A stretch of DNA of 64,000 nucleotides from an uncultured Candidatus Thioglobus sp. (GCA_905182815.1 CAJJCX010000001.1:340318-404317), one strand, 5' to 3'; positions 10,514 to 20,235 are shown, numbered from the stretch's first letter. The notes: a model not told the origin generated them from the sequence alone. Program-made: numbers and translations.

Positions 10514-11662
10514 CTAAATCATCTTAGTCGCATACCAGTTACAAAATGAGGCAACGTTTTCTTCCATTAGAGGAGAAAATTGACCCTGCAGTGATGGTGA
10601 ATTTCGAAGCCCTTTATGTTGATTCTCTAGAGCAATAATGTCCTCACTCATGGCGTCATCAAGGCGCTGATAATAGGCCTGAGACTTTTCATTAAAATCA
10701 GGTAGCTCTGTTGTACTTTTTGGAAAACAAATGCTTTGACGTATTTGGCAGCGCTCTGAACTGATTGGAGTGGCTTCATAAACCCAGATCGCCTCTTGGC
10801 TTGCTGCAAAAGTCATATTTGGAAAAATCCAGCTATACCGAGCTCCAAGGCTCCATGGCTCAGTTAAACTCGTCATTTTTGGTAAAGCGCTGAGTTGTTG
10901 GGCCTCAAGTAGGGCGCCAGTTCCAGAGGTAAGTCCAAACTGACTCGCATAGTCACCCGATGTAATGTCTGACTCTTCAGGCTTCCAATAGAGATTATCG
11001 ATGCTGGTTGGGTGCACGTTGTTCAGGTGGTAGTATTCATTAAAAACATCTAAAAATGCCTTCCAATTGCACTGCACTTCAAAGGCTTGACGCCTTGTCG
11101 TTACAAGATCGTTCAATGCCCAAGGCTTATGAAGTTTTGCAAAATCGCCTAACTGCTTCTCTAAATTTGTTGACTCACTCCCAATAAAAGCAAACAAAAA
11201 GCCTTCTACTTCTTTTAGGTCATACTCAATCAGTGAGTGCTCTGAGAAATCAAAATTTGGATTTTTATCCATCTCTTTGGCGTGAATTAGGACTCCATCT
11301 TGTGAATATGTCCAGCCATGAAAAGGGCAACTAATTGCTTGGCATTGTCCGTTACCCTCTAACAACTTAGCGCCGCGATGCCTACAGGTATTTGCATATA
11401 ACCGCAAAGCTTTATCTTGATCACGAATCAATAAAAGTGCTTGACCGCATAACTCTAATGCTTCATATTCACCCGGAAGCATCAATCTATCTGCCCGACC
11501 TAACCCCAGCCATTGATCTGTAAAAATACGTTTTTTTTCTTGTGTAAAAATAGAATTCTGCCAATAGAATTCAAAAGGGAGGCTCCTTCTATGAGGCAGT
11601 GGTAAAGAGCATAGCTTTAGATTTTTTAGTAGTTTATTTTCAATTTTCTCGCTGTTTTTCAT
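10514..11662 (-). CDS. Rieske non-heme iron oxygenase, alpha subunit
   Basis: This 382-residue oxygenase component has a Rieske [2Fe-2S] domain followed by a mononuclear iron domain. The Rieske ligands are Cys93/His95 (CRHRG) and Cys112/His115 (CPFHGW). The iron site is in FNEYYHLNNVHPTS, about residues 187-200, which supplies the bridging acidic residue and two histidines; the third ligand is an acidic residue in the C-terminal part (DDAMSEDI). The overall form resembles the glycine betaine/stachydrine/carnitine monooxygenase group more than true ring dioxygenases. No reductase gene is adjacent. It converges on the hydantoinase operon, 55 bases away, so it may serve the same catabolic route. 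Confidence 0.88.
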   Translation of the reverse strand: MKNSEKIENKLLKNLKLCSLPLPHRRSLPFEFYWQNSIFTQEKKRIFTDQWLGLGRADRLMLPGEYEALELCGQALLLIRDQDKALRLYANTCRHRGAKLLEGNGQCQAISCPFHGWTYSQDGVLIHAKEMDKNPNFDFSEHSLIEYDLKEVEGFLFAFIGSESTNLEKQLGDFAKLHKPWALNDLVTTRRQAFEVQCNWKAFLDVFNEYYHLNNVHPTSIDNLYWKPEESDITSGDYASQFGLTSGTGALLEAQQLSALPKMTSLTEPWSLGARYSWIFPNMTFAASQEAIWVYEATPISSERCQIRQSICFPKSTTELPDFNEKSQAYYQRLDDAMSEDIIALENQHKGLRNSPSLQGQFSPLMEENVASFCNWYATKMI

Positions 11663-11817
11663 CGTTAATTGCTTTAATTGATTTTTAAATAATACATTGT
11701 TATTTTGAATTACATTGGAGCATGAGTCTACCCATAATAAATATTTTGATAAATAATATATTAAATAGGATTACAATATAACCTCAACTATTTTTTTAAT
11801 TACAGGGGAGAGTAATT

Positions 11818-13452
11818 TTGAAACACTTATACAAAATGCATTCAATAGGTTTGCAAAAAATAATTCCAGGTGTGCTTTTGAGCTTTGTTGTTACATTGGG
11901 CTTCTTTAGCCAATCGTCAATAGCTGCAAGTCACAAGGTTCTAAACTTAACAATACTTCATACAAATGATTTTCATGCTCGTTTTAGGCCTATTAGTAAG
12001 TACGATAATAATTGCTCTGCTGAGAACAATGCTGAAGGAAAATGTTTTGGCGGCTCCGCTCGTCTAATTACAGCAATTGAGGATGCACGCTCAAGGCATG
12101 AAAATACAGTACTTTTAGACGGTGGTGATCAGTTCCAAGGGACTCTTTTCTATAACCTTTATAAGGGTAAGGTTGCAGCAGAAATGATGAATAAACTTGG
12201 TTACGATGGAATGACTGTTGGAAACCATGAGTTTGATGATGGCCCTGAAACCTTAAGAGCATTTATGGATGCGGTTAACTTTCCAGTGCTTATGGCAAAT
12301 GCAAATGTTGATATGGAGCCAGAACTTAAGGGTAAGCTTCAAAAATCAACGGTCATAGAGAGAAGTGGTCATAAAATTGGACTGATAGGCCTTGTTACAG
12401 AGGACGTTGTTGATATTTCGAGTCCTGGTGATAATATTATATTCACGGATGCTATTACTGCTGCGCAAGCTGAGGTCGATTCTTTGACAGCAGCTGGAGT
12501 TGGCATAATCATACTTATGTCACATTCTTCATACGAAATTGACAAAGAAATTGCAGCCAACACAACAGGTATTGATGTAATTGTTGGTGGTCATGATAAT
12601 GCTTATCTATCAAACATTAGCGATAGAGCAAAAGGACCTTATCCAACCGTTGTTAATGGCACTCAAATTGTACAAGCTTATGCCTATGGTAAATACTTAG
12701 GTGAGCTCTCAGTTGTCTTTGATGATGAAGGTGAGGTTATCTCTGCAACAGGTGAGCCAATTACGATTGACGGCTCTGTCAATGAGAATAGTCAAATAGT
12801 TGCTCGCTTAGATGAATTAGAGAAGCCAATAACAGATCTTAAAGAAACTCTAGTTGGAAACGTTTCTAGCTCTTTAAATGGCGATAGAGCTGTTTGCCGA
12901 GTTCAAGAATGTGATATGGGTAATATGATAACGGACGCAATGAGAGCGGCAGGAATGGAAAAAGGTTATTCGATTGCTCTTGCAAACTCAGGAGGCATTC
13001 GAGCCTCTCTTGATGCTGGGCAGGTTACATTGGGCGAGATAATGACTATCCTTCCATTTCAAAACACAATGTCAACCTTCAAGGTTACGGGTAAGCAGTT
13101 ACTTGCAGCGATTGAAAATGGTGTGAGCCAGGTTGAGGATGGCTCAGGTCGATTCCCTCAAGTTTCTGGAATGCGCTTCTCATTTGATGCGTCAAAACCT
13201 GCTAATGAAAGGGTGACTTCAATTGAAATCCAAGAGAGTAATGGGTCTTTTAGTGCTCTGAATCTATACGGTACATACGGTATGGTTTCTAATAACTTTA
13301 TTCGTGCTGGTGGTGATGGTTATAAAATGTTCAGGTCTGCAACAGATATCTATGACTTTGGTCCAGATCTAGCCGATGTTGTTGTCGATTATATTAAGGC
13401 AAATCCAGGTTACTCAGGTTTCACTGATAATCGAATTACGCAAGTTAAGTAA
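11818..13452 (+). CDS. Secreted bifunctional 5'-nucleotidase/metallophosphatase (UshA-like)
   Basis: This 544-residue periplasmic enzyme should release phosphate and nucleosides from nucleotides. A signal peptide covers about residues 1-37 (hydrophobic PGVLLSFVVTLGFF, cleavage near SIAAS-H). The metallophosphatase motifs follow: LTILHTNDFHARF, VLLDGGDQFQG, VGNHEFDDG and MSHSSYEIDKE. The C-terminal substrate domain begins near residue 345 and has LANSGGIRASLDAG and NNFIRAGGDGY. I chose the TTG start because an AGGGGAGA ribosome site stands just upstream; the next ATG is six codons in. A strong terminator follows the stop, so the gene is probably a single transcript. Confidence 0.92.
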   Translation: MKHLYKMHSIGLQKIIPGVLLSFVVTLGFFSQSSIAASHKVLNLTILHTNDFHARFRPISKYDNNCSAENNAEGKCFGGSARLITAIEDARSRHENTVLLDGGDQFQGTLFYNLYKGKVAAEMMNKLGYDGMTVGNHEFDDGPETLRAFMDAVNFPVLMANANVDMEPELKGKLQKSTVIERSGHKIGLIGLVTEDVVDISSPGDNIIFTDAITAAQAEVDSLTAAGVGIIILMSHSSYEIDKEIAANTTGIDVIVGGHDNAYLSNISDRAKGPYPTVVNGTQIVQAYAYGKYLGELSVVFDDEGEVISATGEPITIDGSVNENSQIVARLDELEKPITDLKETLVGNVSSSLNGDRAVCRVQECDMGNMITDAMRAAGMEKGYSIALANSGGIRASLDAGQVTLGEIMTILPFQNTMSTFKVTGKQLLAAIENGVSQVEDGSGRFPQVSGMRFSFDASKPANERVTSIEIQESNGSFSALNLYGTYGMVSNNFIRAGGDGYKMFRSATDIYDFGPDLADVVVDYIKANPGYSGFTDNRITQVK

Positions 13453-13457
13453 TTTTT

Positions 13458-13482
13458 AAAAGGGCCCTAATAGGGCCCTTTT
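13458..13482 (+). terminator. Rho-independent terminator after the 5'-nucleotidase gene
   Basis: A perfect ten-base stem, AAAAGGGCCC pairing with GGGCCCTTTT around a five-base loop, is followed by a run of T. It starts six bases after the stop codon at 13452. Confidence 0.95.
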
Positions 13483-13596
13483 TTTTATTAGTTTCTACAT
13501 TTTAAATAGCTCAAAAACCTGTTTTAAAAAAGGGTCAAAAAAAACCATTGTTAATTCGAGGGTAATTAATAATCTTTCAAGGTATATTTTTTCACT

Positions 13597-13617
13597 AATA
13601 ACTAATGGTTAGTTATT
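13597..13617. promoter_or_regulatory. Perfect inverted repeat before proteorhodopsin
   Basis: Arms AATAACTAA and TTAGTTATT surround TGG. The element lies 28 bases before the proteorhodopsin ATG, at the place of a core promoter or 5' leader. It could be an operator or an mRNA hairpin; no regulator is identified. Confidence 0.5.
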
Positions 13618-13645
13618 GTTAATTTAATTTATTTAGGGAGTTCTT

Positions 13646-14375
13646 ATGAGCGACACGAGTTTATTTTTACAAGCTGGCGATTTTGTTGGCGTTTCATTCT
13701 GGATAGTGTCTGTGGCGATGGTTGCTGCTACAGTATTTTTCTTTTATGAAGGTATGGCAGTAAATAAAGAGTGGAGACTGTCAATGACAGTTGCAGGTTT
13801 GGTAACGTTGGTTGCTGCTGTCCACTATTATTACATGAGAGATTACTGGGTAGCTTCGGTTATCGCAGGAGCTCCTGATTCTCCAATCGTATATAGATAT
13901 ATCGACTGGTTAATTACAGTGCCATTATTGATGATTGAATTCTTCATCATTCTTGAAAGCAGTAGGCGCTTCAGTATCAACAAACTCTTTTTGGAGATTG
14001 TTAGTAGGTACTCTAGTCATGCTTATTGGTGGATTCGCAGGTGAGGCGCATTTAATATCCGCTTCTATGGGATTTGTCATCGGTATGATAGGTTGGGCAA
14101 TCATCATCTGGGAAATCTTCGGTGGTGAGGCTAGTAAAGCAGCTGAGGCAAATGCAAGCGTAAAGTCTGCATTCAATGCTCTTAGAATTATTGTTTTAGT
14201 AGGCTGGGCTATTTACCCTCTTGGATATGTCTTCGGATATATGATGGGAAGTGTCGATGCAGGAACTTTAAACATTGTTTATAACCTTGCAGATTTTGTT
14301 AACAAAATCTTATTTGGTTTAATTATTTGGAATGTTGCAGTGCAATCAAGCGCAGCTGTCAGCAAGAAGAAGTAA
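13646..14375 (+). pseudogene. Proteorhodopsin, green-type proton pump, with one frameshift
   Basis: This is a retinal-binding seven-helix light-driven proton pump. The reading frame changes once, near 13952-13955, where one extra base stands in CATTCTTGAAAGC. Removing it gives an uninterrupted 242-residue protein. In that protein the pump residues are complete: Asp87 (acceptor), Thr91 and Glu98 (donor), the DTE signature in RYIDWLITVPLLMIEF, with His60 in VAAVHYYY. Leu95 is the green-tuning residue. Asp216 and the Schiff-base Lys220 lie in NLADFVNKILFG. GGGAG stands upstream of the ATG. Everything but one base is intact, so a consensus error or very recent mutation is more likely than an old pseudogene. 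It is a single gene with terminators on both sides; no retinal-synthesis genes are in view. Confidence 0.93.
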
Positions 14376-14397
14376 ACATAACTTTAAATAAGTTCAT

Positions 14398-14425
14398 AAA
14401 AAGCCCTCTTCATTGAGGGCTTTTT
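14398..14425. terminator. Bidirectional terminator between proteorhodopsin and DUF2256
   Basis: An 11-base stem, AAAAAGCCCTC pairing with GAGGGCTTTTT around TTCATT, is flanked by T runs on both strands. It serves proteorhodopsin on the plus strand and the photolyase/DUF2256 transcript on the minus strand. Confidence 0.93.
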
Positions 14426-14454
14426 TTTAGCTTTTTGTTAATAGATCAAATTTA

Positions 14455-14574
14455 CTACAACTTATTCCTTCGACACCTTTCACTGCAGTAGAGGACGTTC
14501 TCCCAGTCTTTACGCCATTTTTTTCTCCAGGTGAAGGGCTTATTGCAAGTTTTACAAATCTTCTCTAATTTCAT
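14455..14574 (-). CDS. DUF2256 zinc-ribbon-like small protein
   Basis: This 39-residue protein begins [20 protein letters not shown]. It contains two cysteine pairs (Cys7/Cys10 and Cys30/Cys34) and the [20 protein letters not shown] pattern that defines DUF2256, so it probably binds zinc. Its ATG overlaps the photolyase stop as ATGA, a four-base overlap that indicates translational coupling. DUF2256 genes are commonly next to cryptochrome/photolyase genes, as here. Its biochemical role is not known. It is too short for most gene callers, but motif, overlap and downstream terminator all support it. Confidence 0.9.
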   Translation of the reverse strand: MKLEKICKTCNKPFTWRKKWRKDWENVLYCSERCRRNKL

Positions 14575-16061
14575 CGAGTATGGGCCTTAATAAATTTTTC
14601 TGCCTCGCCAAAGATAAGCTCTTTCCTTTCTTGTGACATTCTGTCTAATAGTTTGGGTTGAAGGGATAATCTAGGGTTAGATTCATAGAACTTTCTATTT
14701 TTTTGAATGAACCTCCAATAAAGTCCGTCAACTGCATTGCACCATTCACCTTTTTTGTAGTTACTCATTTTAAGTAGGTAATTTGAGCCACAGGTGTAAG
14801 GCTTGGTTGACATTAGGCCGCCATCAGAATAGGTTGCCATTCCGAACACATTTGGAACCATAACCCACTCGGAAGAGTCAATATACATCTCCATAAACCA
14901 CCTGTATATTTCTTTGGGATCAATTTCGCAAAGATTCATCAGGTTGCTTATGACCATAAGTCTAGGTATGTGATGGTTGTATCCATCTTGTATTGCAGTA
15001 ATGATAGAATCATCTAAAGGCGCTATTCCAGTTGAGCCTTCGTACCAGCTTGAAGTTAACTTGCCAGTATGTCCCCAATAGTTTTTATTTGATTGGTAGT
15101 CACCTTTTGTTTGATATACGCCTCTGATAAACTCACGCCAACCTAAGACTTGCCTTACAAAGCCTTCCAATGAGTTCATGGGGATTTGATAAGTATCAGC
15201 GCTATCTAGTAGGGTTTGAATAACTTTTTGAGGAGACAAAAGCCCTATATTCATTGAGGCGCTGATGCAGCTATGAAACAAAAAGTTTTTGCCTTCTAGC
15301 ATTGCGTCTTCATAAATACCAAAATTAGTCATTCTCTGCTTTAAAAAATCTTCAAATTGACTCTCAGCATCACGTCGATTAACAGGAAACCATGGATTAT
15401 CAAGGCTTCCAGGGTGGTCATTAAAATGCTGCATAATGAGGCTACAAACTTCATCATGGTGTAACGATTGCTTAGTATTTGGCAGCTCAGGAATCAAAGT
15501 ATTAGCAGGAATTTTTTTTCGATTTTCTGCATCAAAGGACCATTTACCGCCCAAAGGCTTGTTGTCTTCATCCATCAAAATGTTGAATTTTTTCCTTGCG
15601 TGCTGATAGAAATTCCCCATTCTAAGGGCTTTTTTATCCTTCATTAGTGAATAAAGCTCTTCCCTAGAAAACAGAAACATTGGCGACTGGTGAACTTTAA
15701 ACTTAACATTACTCTTAGTTAAGCCTTCAAGTAATTCAGTTTCAAAGGTCTTGTCTTCAATTTCAAATACATTTACCTGCTCTATTTCATTATCCAAAAC
15801 GTAATCAACAAGACACTCTAGATAAGATTGATTTTCAATTCGATCATTTAAGGCAAAGTATCCAACAGAGATGCCCAAAGACTCAAGCTCTTCTTTGTAC
15901 TCACGCATTGCACATAGAAACAAGTAAAGCTTGAGTTTGTGATGTTTTTCATAGCTGCAAAGATCAAAGTCTTCTGCCATAAAGACCTCATTACAGCCCA
16001 GCTCTTGAAGTAATTTGGGCTCAAAGAGTTGGTTTCCTAGAATTACAAACATGCTTTTCAT
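14571..16061 (-). CDS. Photolyase/cryptochrome-related protein (prokaryotic (6-4)-like class)
   Basis: This 496-residue flavoprotein belongs to the deoxyribodipyrimidine photolyase-related family, which repairs UV lesions or senses light. The N-terminal domain (about 1-130) starts [18 protein letters not shown]. The FAD-binding helical domain includes [19 protein letters not shown] near 300-318 and [16 protein letters not shown] near 396-411. The class typically carries a C-terminal [4Fe-4S] cluster. Here one cysteine is present in NLCEIDPKE and others in KPYTCGSNY and GEWCNAVDG, but the close cysteine pair and the spacer of cluster-bearing members are missing, so a cluster is doubtful. It is followed directly by DUF2256 and lies next to proteorhodopsin, forming a light-related locus. 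Confidence 0.88.
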   Translation of the reverse strand: MKSMFVILGNQLFEPKLLQELGCNEVFMAEDFDLCSYEKHHKLKLYLFLCAMREYKEELESLGISVGYFALNDRIENQSYLECLVDYVLDNEIEQVNVFEIEDKTFETELLEGLTKSNVKFKVHQSPMFLFSREELYSLMKDKKALRMGNFYQHARKKFNILMDEDNKPLGGKWSFDAENRKKIPANTLIPELPNTKQSLHHDEVCSLIMQHFNDHPGSLDNPWFPVNRRDAESQFEDFLKQRMTNFGIYEDAMLEGKNFLFHSCISASMNIGLLSPQKVIQTLLDSADTYQIPMNSLEGFVRQVLGWREFIRGVYQTKGDYQSNKNYWGHTGKLTSSWYEGSTGIAPLDDSIITAIQDGYNHHIPRLMVISNLMNLCEIDPKEIYRWFMEMYIDSSEWVMVPNVFGMATYSDGGLMSTKPYTCGSNYLLKMSNYKKGEWCNAVDGLYWRFIQKNRKFYESNPRLSLQPKLLDRMSQERKELIFGEAEKFIKAHTR

Positions 16062-16240
16062 TTATGCTTAATTTTAGTTAATTAATAGCTATCAAATTTT
16101 AAAGCATCAAGTCATAAATTATTGATTTTATTCACTAAAAAATGTATAAAAAAAACGGATTATAAGTTCACCAAGTCTTCACTATTTCTTTACGTACCAT
16201 CTATATAATATTTTGGTTGAAGTTAAAGTAAGAGAAAATT

Positions 16241-19200
16241 ATGGATTCGTTTTTAAATTTCCTTGTACGTCAAAAAAAACTCGCACTATTATTTACGTTG
16301 TCAATTGTCGTATTAGGCTTTATGACGCTCCAAAAAATTCAGCGTGATACCTACCCGGTTATTGAATTTGATCGGCTCTCAATAAATACTTCTTACCCAA
16401 GCGCCTCTCCGAGGGATGTTGAGAAGAATATTACTAACGTAATTGAGAGCAAAATAAAGGGAATTTATGGAATCAAAGAGCTGACATCTACTTCATCTGA
16501 AGGGACATCTCGTATAAATATTGAAATTGATGAGGATGTTGATGACATTCAAGAGGTGAAGGCTAGCATTTCTGAGGCGGTCAATGAAATTGAAGACTTG
16601 CCAGAAGATGCTAATGACCCATTAGTAGTTGACAGGACAAGTACTGAGTGGCCAATCCTTACAATAGTAATCGGTGGAGATGACATCAATGTCGAGACTG
16701 CTAAAGCCATTGCCAATAATATTGAGAAAAATCTTTCTTTAATTGACGGTATTGCGAACATTAATATTGGTGGAGACTCTGAAAGAGAGGTACAAATCAG
16801 AGTTAATCCAGAAAAGCTTTTACAATACCAACTCTCTTTTGATCAGGTAAGGAGCGCCATCGCTGATCAAAATATACGCTCTGCTATTGGTGATAATAAC
16901 CAAGGAAGAAATCAAAAAAATATCGTTATTATCTCTGAATATCAAGACAAAGAATCTTTAGAGGACGTTGTTGTAAAGTCCAGCTATGATGGGCCAACAA
17001 TTCTATTAAAGGACATTGCCTCAATTGATGAAGGTGAAATTGGTTTCAATACAATTACTCGAATTAATGGGACTAAGGGCTTCGTCCTCAAGGTTACAAA
17101 AACAGAAAAAGCAGACGTTATTAGAACCATTGAAAAAGTAAGAGAGACTTTGGATGTCCTTAAAGAATCATACCCTTCAAATATCAATTTAATTGTTACC
17201 GATGACAGATCAAAGCCAGTATCTAACCGATTAAATATTGTAACTAACAATGCCTTAGTAGGGCTAGCCTTAATTATGGTTGTTTTAGGCTTATTTTTAT
17301 CTTTTAAGACTGCATTCTGGGTTGCTATAAGTATCCCTGTGACTCTTTTAGGGACGGTTGCTTTTCTTGGCTTTGTAGGCGAAACAATTAACTTAATCTC
17401 ATTAATTGGAATGGTTTTAGTCTTAGGCTTAGTTGTGGATGACAGCATTATCATAGCTGAAAGTATTCACCACTATAAAGAAAAGGGGGGTGACGTCTAT
17501 CAAAATATTGTTGATGGCTTTAAAAGGGTAATCATGCCTGTTGTGACGACTATATTAACTACAATCCTTGCAATATCAACCGTTCTAATAATGAGTGGAA
17601 CGACCGGTAAATTTATATACATATTACCTATTACTGTTATCTGCGCTTTAACATTCTCATTTCTTGAAGTGAGTATCGCTCTGCCTGCTCACATGTCTGG
17701 CAGTAAGGTCAGCAAACAAAAAACATGGTTTAAGCCTGTCGAAAGATGGTTTGAAAAAGTCCTAGTCGTAATCCTTAGGTGGCGCTTTATAGTTTTAAGT
17801 CTTTTTATTGCGCTTCTTGCATTCAGTGCTTATGTTGGCATGAAGGAAATTACTTATATTCAGTGGCCATCGAGCGGCACAAACTCGATAAATATGCGCA
17901 TTCAAACGCCACTTGGGACTCCCGTTGAAACAACTGAGCAGTCCATCATTAAAATTGATAATATTATTATCGATAAGGTGGGGTCAAACCTAGACTTTTT
18001 TACGAGCACAATTGGTTCAAGAGCCTCTAATCGAGCATCGATTGCTATTACCTTGACGCCAGCGAATGATCGCGCAATCTCTGCTAAAGAAATTATTGAG
18101 ATCCTTAAAGAAGAAACCAAGGATATTGAAGGGGTTTCAAGGATTAACTTTAGAACAAATAGAGGCGGCCCAGGCGGAGCGTTAGATATTGAGTTAAGTC
18201 TAATTGGAAGTAATGATGTTCAGCGCCAGGCCGCTGTTGACCAACTTGAAAAAATACTTAGTAGCTACGACGGAGTCAGCGACATTGATCGTGATGACGA
18301 TTTGAGTAAAAATCGAATTGAAGTCTTGTTGGATTATGAATCAATGGCAGGGTTAGGAATTCAATACCAGCAGGTATATAGCCACTTAAGAACCATATAT
18401 TCTGGGATGGACGTTTCTGATGTTGATTTTAATAACACCAAGCTAAGCGTTAAAATGTATCTTGGTGATAGCAATTATTCTGATGACTATATTACGGAAA
18501 CCTCTATCAGGAATAATCAGGGAAGAATGATCCCAATGTCTCAATTTGCAAGTGTGGTTGAGACTCCAGGTGATCCAAACTACAAGCACTTGAATGGTGA
18601 GCGAGTTGTTAAGGTAAGTGCGGCAGTTGAAGACTCAGTAACCACCGCTCAATCTGTCTCAAAAAGAGCACTTGAAGAGCTTGATTTGATTAATAATTTT
18701 CCTGAAGTTCGTGCCATAGAAGGGGGCAGCTCATTTGAAGCAAAAGAAGCTTTAAGTGATTTTACTTTGGCACTAGGGTTTGCTGTCTTTGGTATATTCA
18801 TGTTAATAGCGCTTCTTTTTAATTCATACTCTCAGCCGTTGTTAGTTATTCTTAGTATTCCTTTTGCTTTGATTGGCGTAGTTTGGGCTTTCTTCTTTCA
18901 CTCTGAGCCATTTAGTTTTTTTGTTTTATTAGGGGTCTTAGCACTAGTGGGAGTTGTGGTAAATGATTCTTTAGTAATGATCAGCCATCTGAATTTTATT
19001 AAGCAAAGTCAAGACAAAGATAGTTCGTCAATCCAGTGGATTGCGATGGGTGCTAAAGACCGACTAAGGGCAGTAATATTAACGACCCTTACAACGCTCG
19101 CAGGTGTGTTGCCGCTTATCTATGGCTTTGGAGGTAAAGACGCATTCTTACAACCAATGGTAATGGCGCTGGGGTACGGCTTACTATTTGGTACTTTTGT

Positions 19201-19291
19201 TACTTTGATACTTCTTCCTTGCCTTTATTCTTTAAACTTAGACTTAATTAACTGGATTAAAAAAATAAAAAATAGTCTATTGAAAACATGA
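16241..19291 (+). CDS. RND-family efflux transporter permease
   Basis: This 1016-residue inner-membrane pump has the two-fold RND layout. There is one helix near 13-30, a first periplasmic domain (RDTYPVIEFDRLSINTSYPS near 35-54), a helix bundle at about 335-480, a second periplasmic domain at about 540-835 and a second bundle at about 845-1000. Charged residues expected in the proton path are seen in LVVDDSIIIAES (TM4) and VVVNDSLVMISH (TM10). It belongs to the hydrophobe/amphiphile-type RND group. No membrane-fusion or outer-membrane partner gene is adjacent, which is unusual. Its stop overlaps the next gene's ATG by four bases, coupling it to the pseudouridine genes. Confidence 0.92.
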   Translation: MDSFLNFLVRQKKLALLFTLSIVVLGFMTLQKIQRDTYPVIEFDRLSINTSYPSASPRDVEKNITNVIESKIKGIYGIKELTSTSSEGTSRINIEIDEDVDDIQEVKASISEAVNEIEDLPEDANDPLVVDRTSTEWPILTIVIGGDDINVETAKAIANNIEKNLSLIDGIANINIGGDSEREVQIRVNPEKLLQYQLSFDQVRSAIADQNIRSAIGDNNQGRNQKNIVIISEYQDKESLEDVVVKSSYDGPTILLKDIASIDEGEIGFNTITRINGTKGFVLKVTKTEKADVIRTIEKVRETLDVLKESYPSNINLIVTDDRSKPVSNRLNIVTNNALVGLALIMVVLGLFLSFKTAFWVAISIPVTLLGTVAFLGFVGETINLISLIGMVLVLGLVVDDSIIIAESIHHYKEKGGDVYQNIVDGFKRVIMPVVTTILTTILAISTVLIMSGTTGKFIYILPITVICALTFSFLEVSIALPAHMSGSKVSKQKTWFKPVERWFEKVLVVILRWRFIVLSLFIALLAFSAYVGMKEITYIQWPSSGTNSINMRIQTPLGTPVETTEQSIIKIDNIIIDKVGSNLDFFTSTIGSRASNRASIAITLTPANDRAISAKEIIEILKEETKDIEGVSRINFRTNRGGPGGALDIELSLIGSNDVQRQAAVDQLEKILSSYDGVSDIDRDDDLSKNRIEVLLDYESMAGLGIQYQQVYSHLRTIYSGMDVSDVDFNNTKLSVKMYLGDSNYSDDYITETSIRNNQGRMIPMSQFASVVETPGDPNYKHLNGERVVKVSAAVEDSVTTAQSVSKRALEELDLINNFPEVRAIEGGSSFEAKEALSDFTLALGFAVFGIFMLIALLFNSYSQPLLVILSIPFALIGVVWAFFFHSEPFSFFVLLGVLALVGVVVNDSLVMISHLNFIKQSQDKDSSSIQWIAMGAKDRLRAVILTTLTTLAGVLPLIYGFGGKDAFLQPMVMALGYGLLFGTFVTLILLPCLYSLNLDLINWIKKIKNSLLKT

Positions 19292-20235
19292 CACCCAAAC
19301 AAAAGCACTATGTCTTTGTAATTGGTGGGGCCAATATTGATCTTCAGGGGTCTAGTGATAACCCGCTTTTATTAAAGGATTCAAACCCAGGTGAAATATC
19401 AATGTCTTCAGGAGGCGTTGGAAGAAATATTGCTGAGAACATGTCTAGGCTCGGTATACCAACAAAAATATTTTCATATGTCGGATCTGACGCTCTTGGA
19501 AATTTTTTAATTGAGTCCACTCAAAAAGCGAAGGTCGACACTTCATACATAAATAGGCATCCCACATTGCCAACCAGTCAATACCTGTCGGTGCTGGATG
19601 ATAATAACGACATGCTGGTGTCAATCTCAGACATGAGAATTATTAATGAGATGACAATTGATGACATTAGAAGCCACAAAGATGCCTTAAATCAAAGCTC
19701 TTTGATTGTAATTGATACAAACATCCCAGTTGATGTCATTGAGTACATAACAGAAGAATTTAGCCATATTCCCCTGTTTTTAGATACAGTATCGATCGCA
19801 AAGGCATCAAAGATAACGCACCTTATTGGTAAATTTCATACCGTTAAGCCAAACAGATTAGAGTCTGAGCTAATTACTGGCATTAAAATTACTGATCAAA
19901 GCTCTATGCATAGCGCTGCAAAGAACATGTTTGAAAAGGGCTGCAAACAAATCTTTATTACTCTGGGTGACGAGGGTGTGTTTTATTATGATGGAAAAGA
20001 TTATGGGATGTTTAATCAAAAAAAGATAGATGTAGTCAGTGCAAATGGAGCGGGAGATGCTTTTGTGGCTGGAATGGTTTATGGTTTTTTAAATTTAAAT
20101 GGCATTAAAGAAACAGTAAAATATGCATCAGCTGCTGCGCTGATAGCATTAAAGAGTAAAAATACTATCAGTGATCAGTTATCAGTAGAAAATGTAGCAC
20201 TATTATTAAAGGAACAGAGCAATGAAGCTGAATGA
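19288..20235 (+). CDS. psuK: PfkB-family sugar kinase, probable pseudouridine kinase
   Basis: This 315-residue ribokinase-fold kinase should phosphorylate pseudouridine to pseudouridine 5'-phosphate. The PfkB marks are the N-terminal FVIGGANIDLQGSS, the SSGGVGRNIAENMSRLG motif near 38-54, and the catalytic loop VSANGAGDAFVAGMVYGF near residues 250-267 with the Asp base. The assignment to PsuK rather than another sugar kinase rests on the next gene, a pseudouridine-5'-phosphate glycosidase that overlaps it by 14 bases. It begins inside the stop of the RND gene. Confidence 0.88.
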   Translation: MTPKQKHYVFVIGGANIDLQGSSDNPLLLKDSNPGEISMSSGGVGRNIAENMSRLGIPTKIFSYVGSDALGNFLIESTQKAKVDTSYINRHPTLPTSQYLSVLDDNNDMLVSISDMRIINEMTIDDIRSHKDALNQSSLIVIDTNIPVDVIEYITEEFSHIPLFLDTVSIAKASKITHLIGKFHTVKPNRLESELITGIKITDQSSMHSAAKNMFEKGCKQIFITLGDEGVFYYDGKDYGMFNQKKIDVVSANGAGDAFVAGMVYGFLNLNGIKETVKYASAAALIALKSKNTISDQLSVENVALLLKEQSNEAE

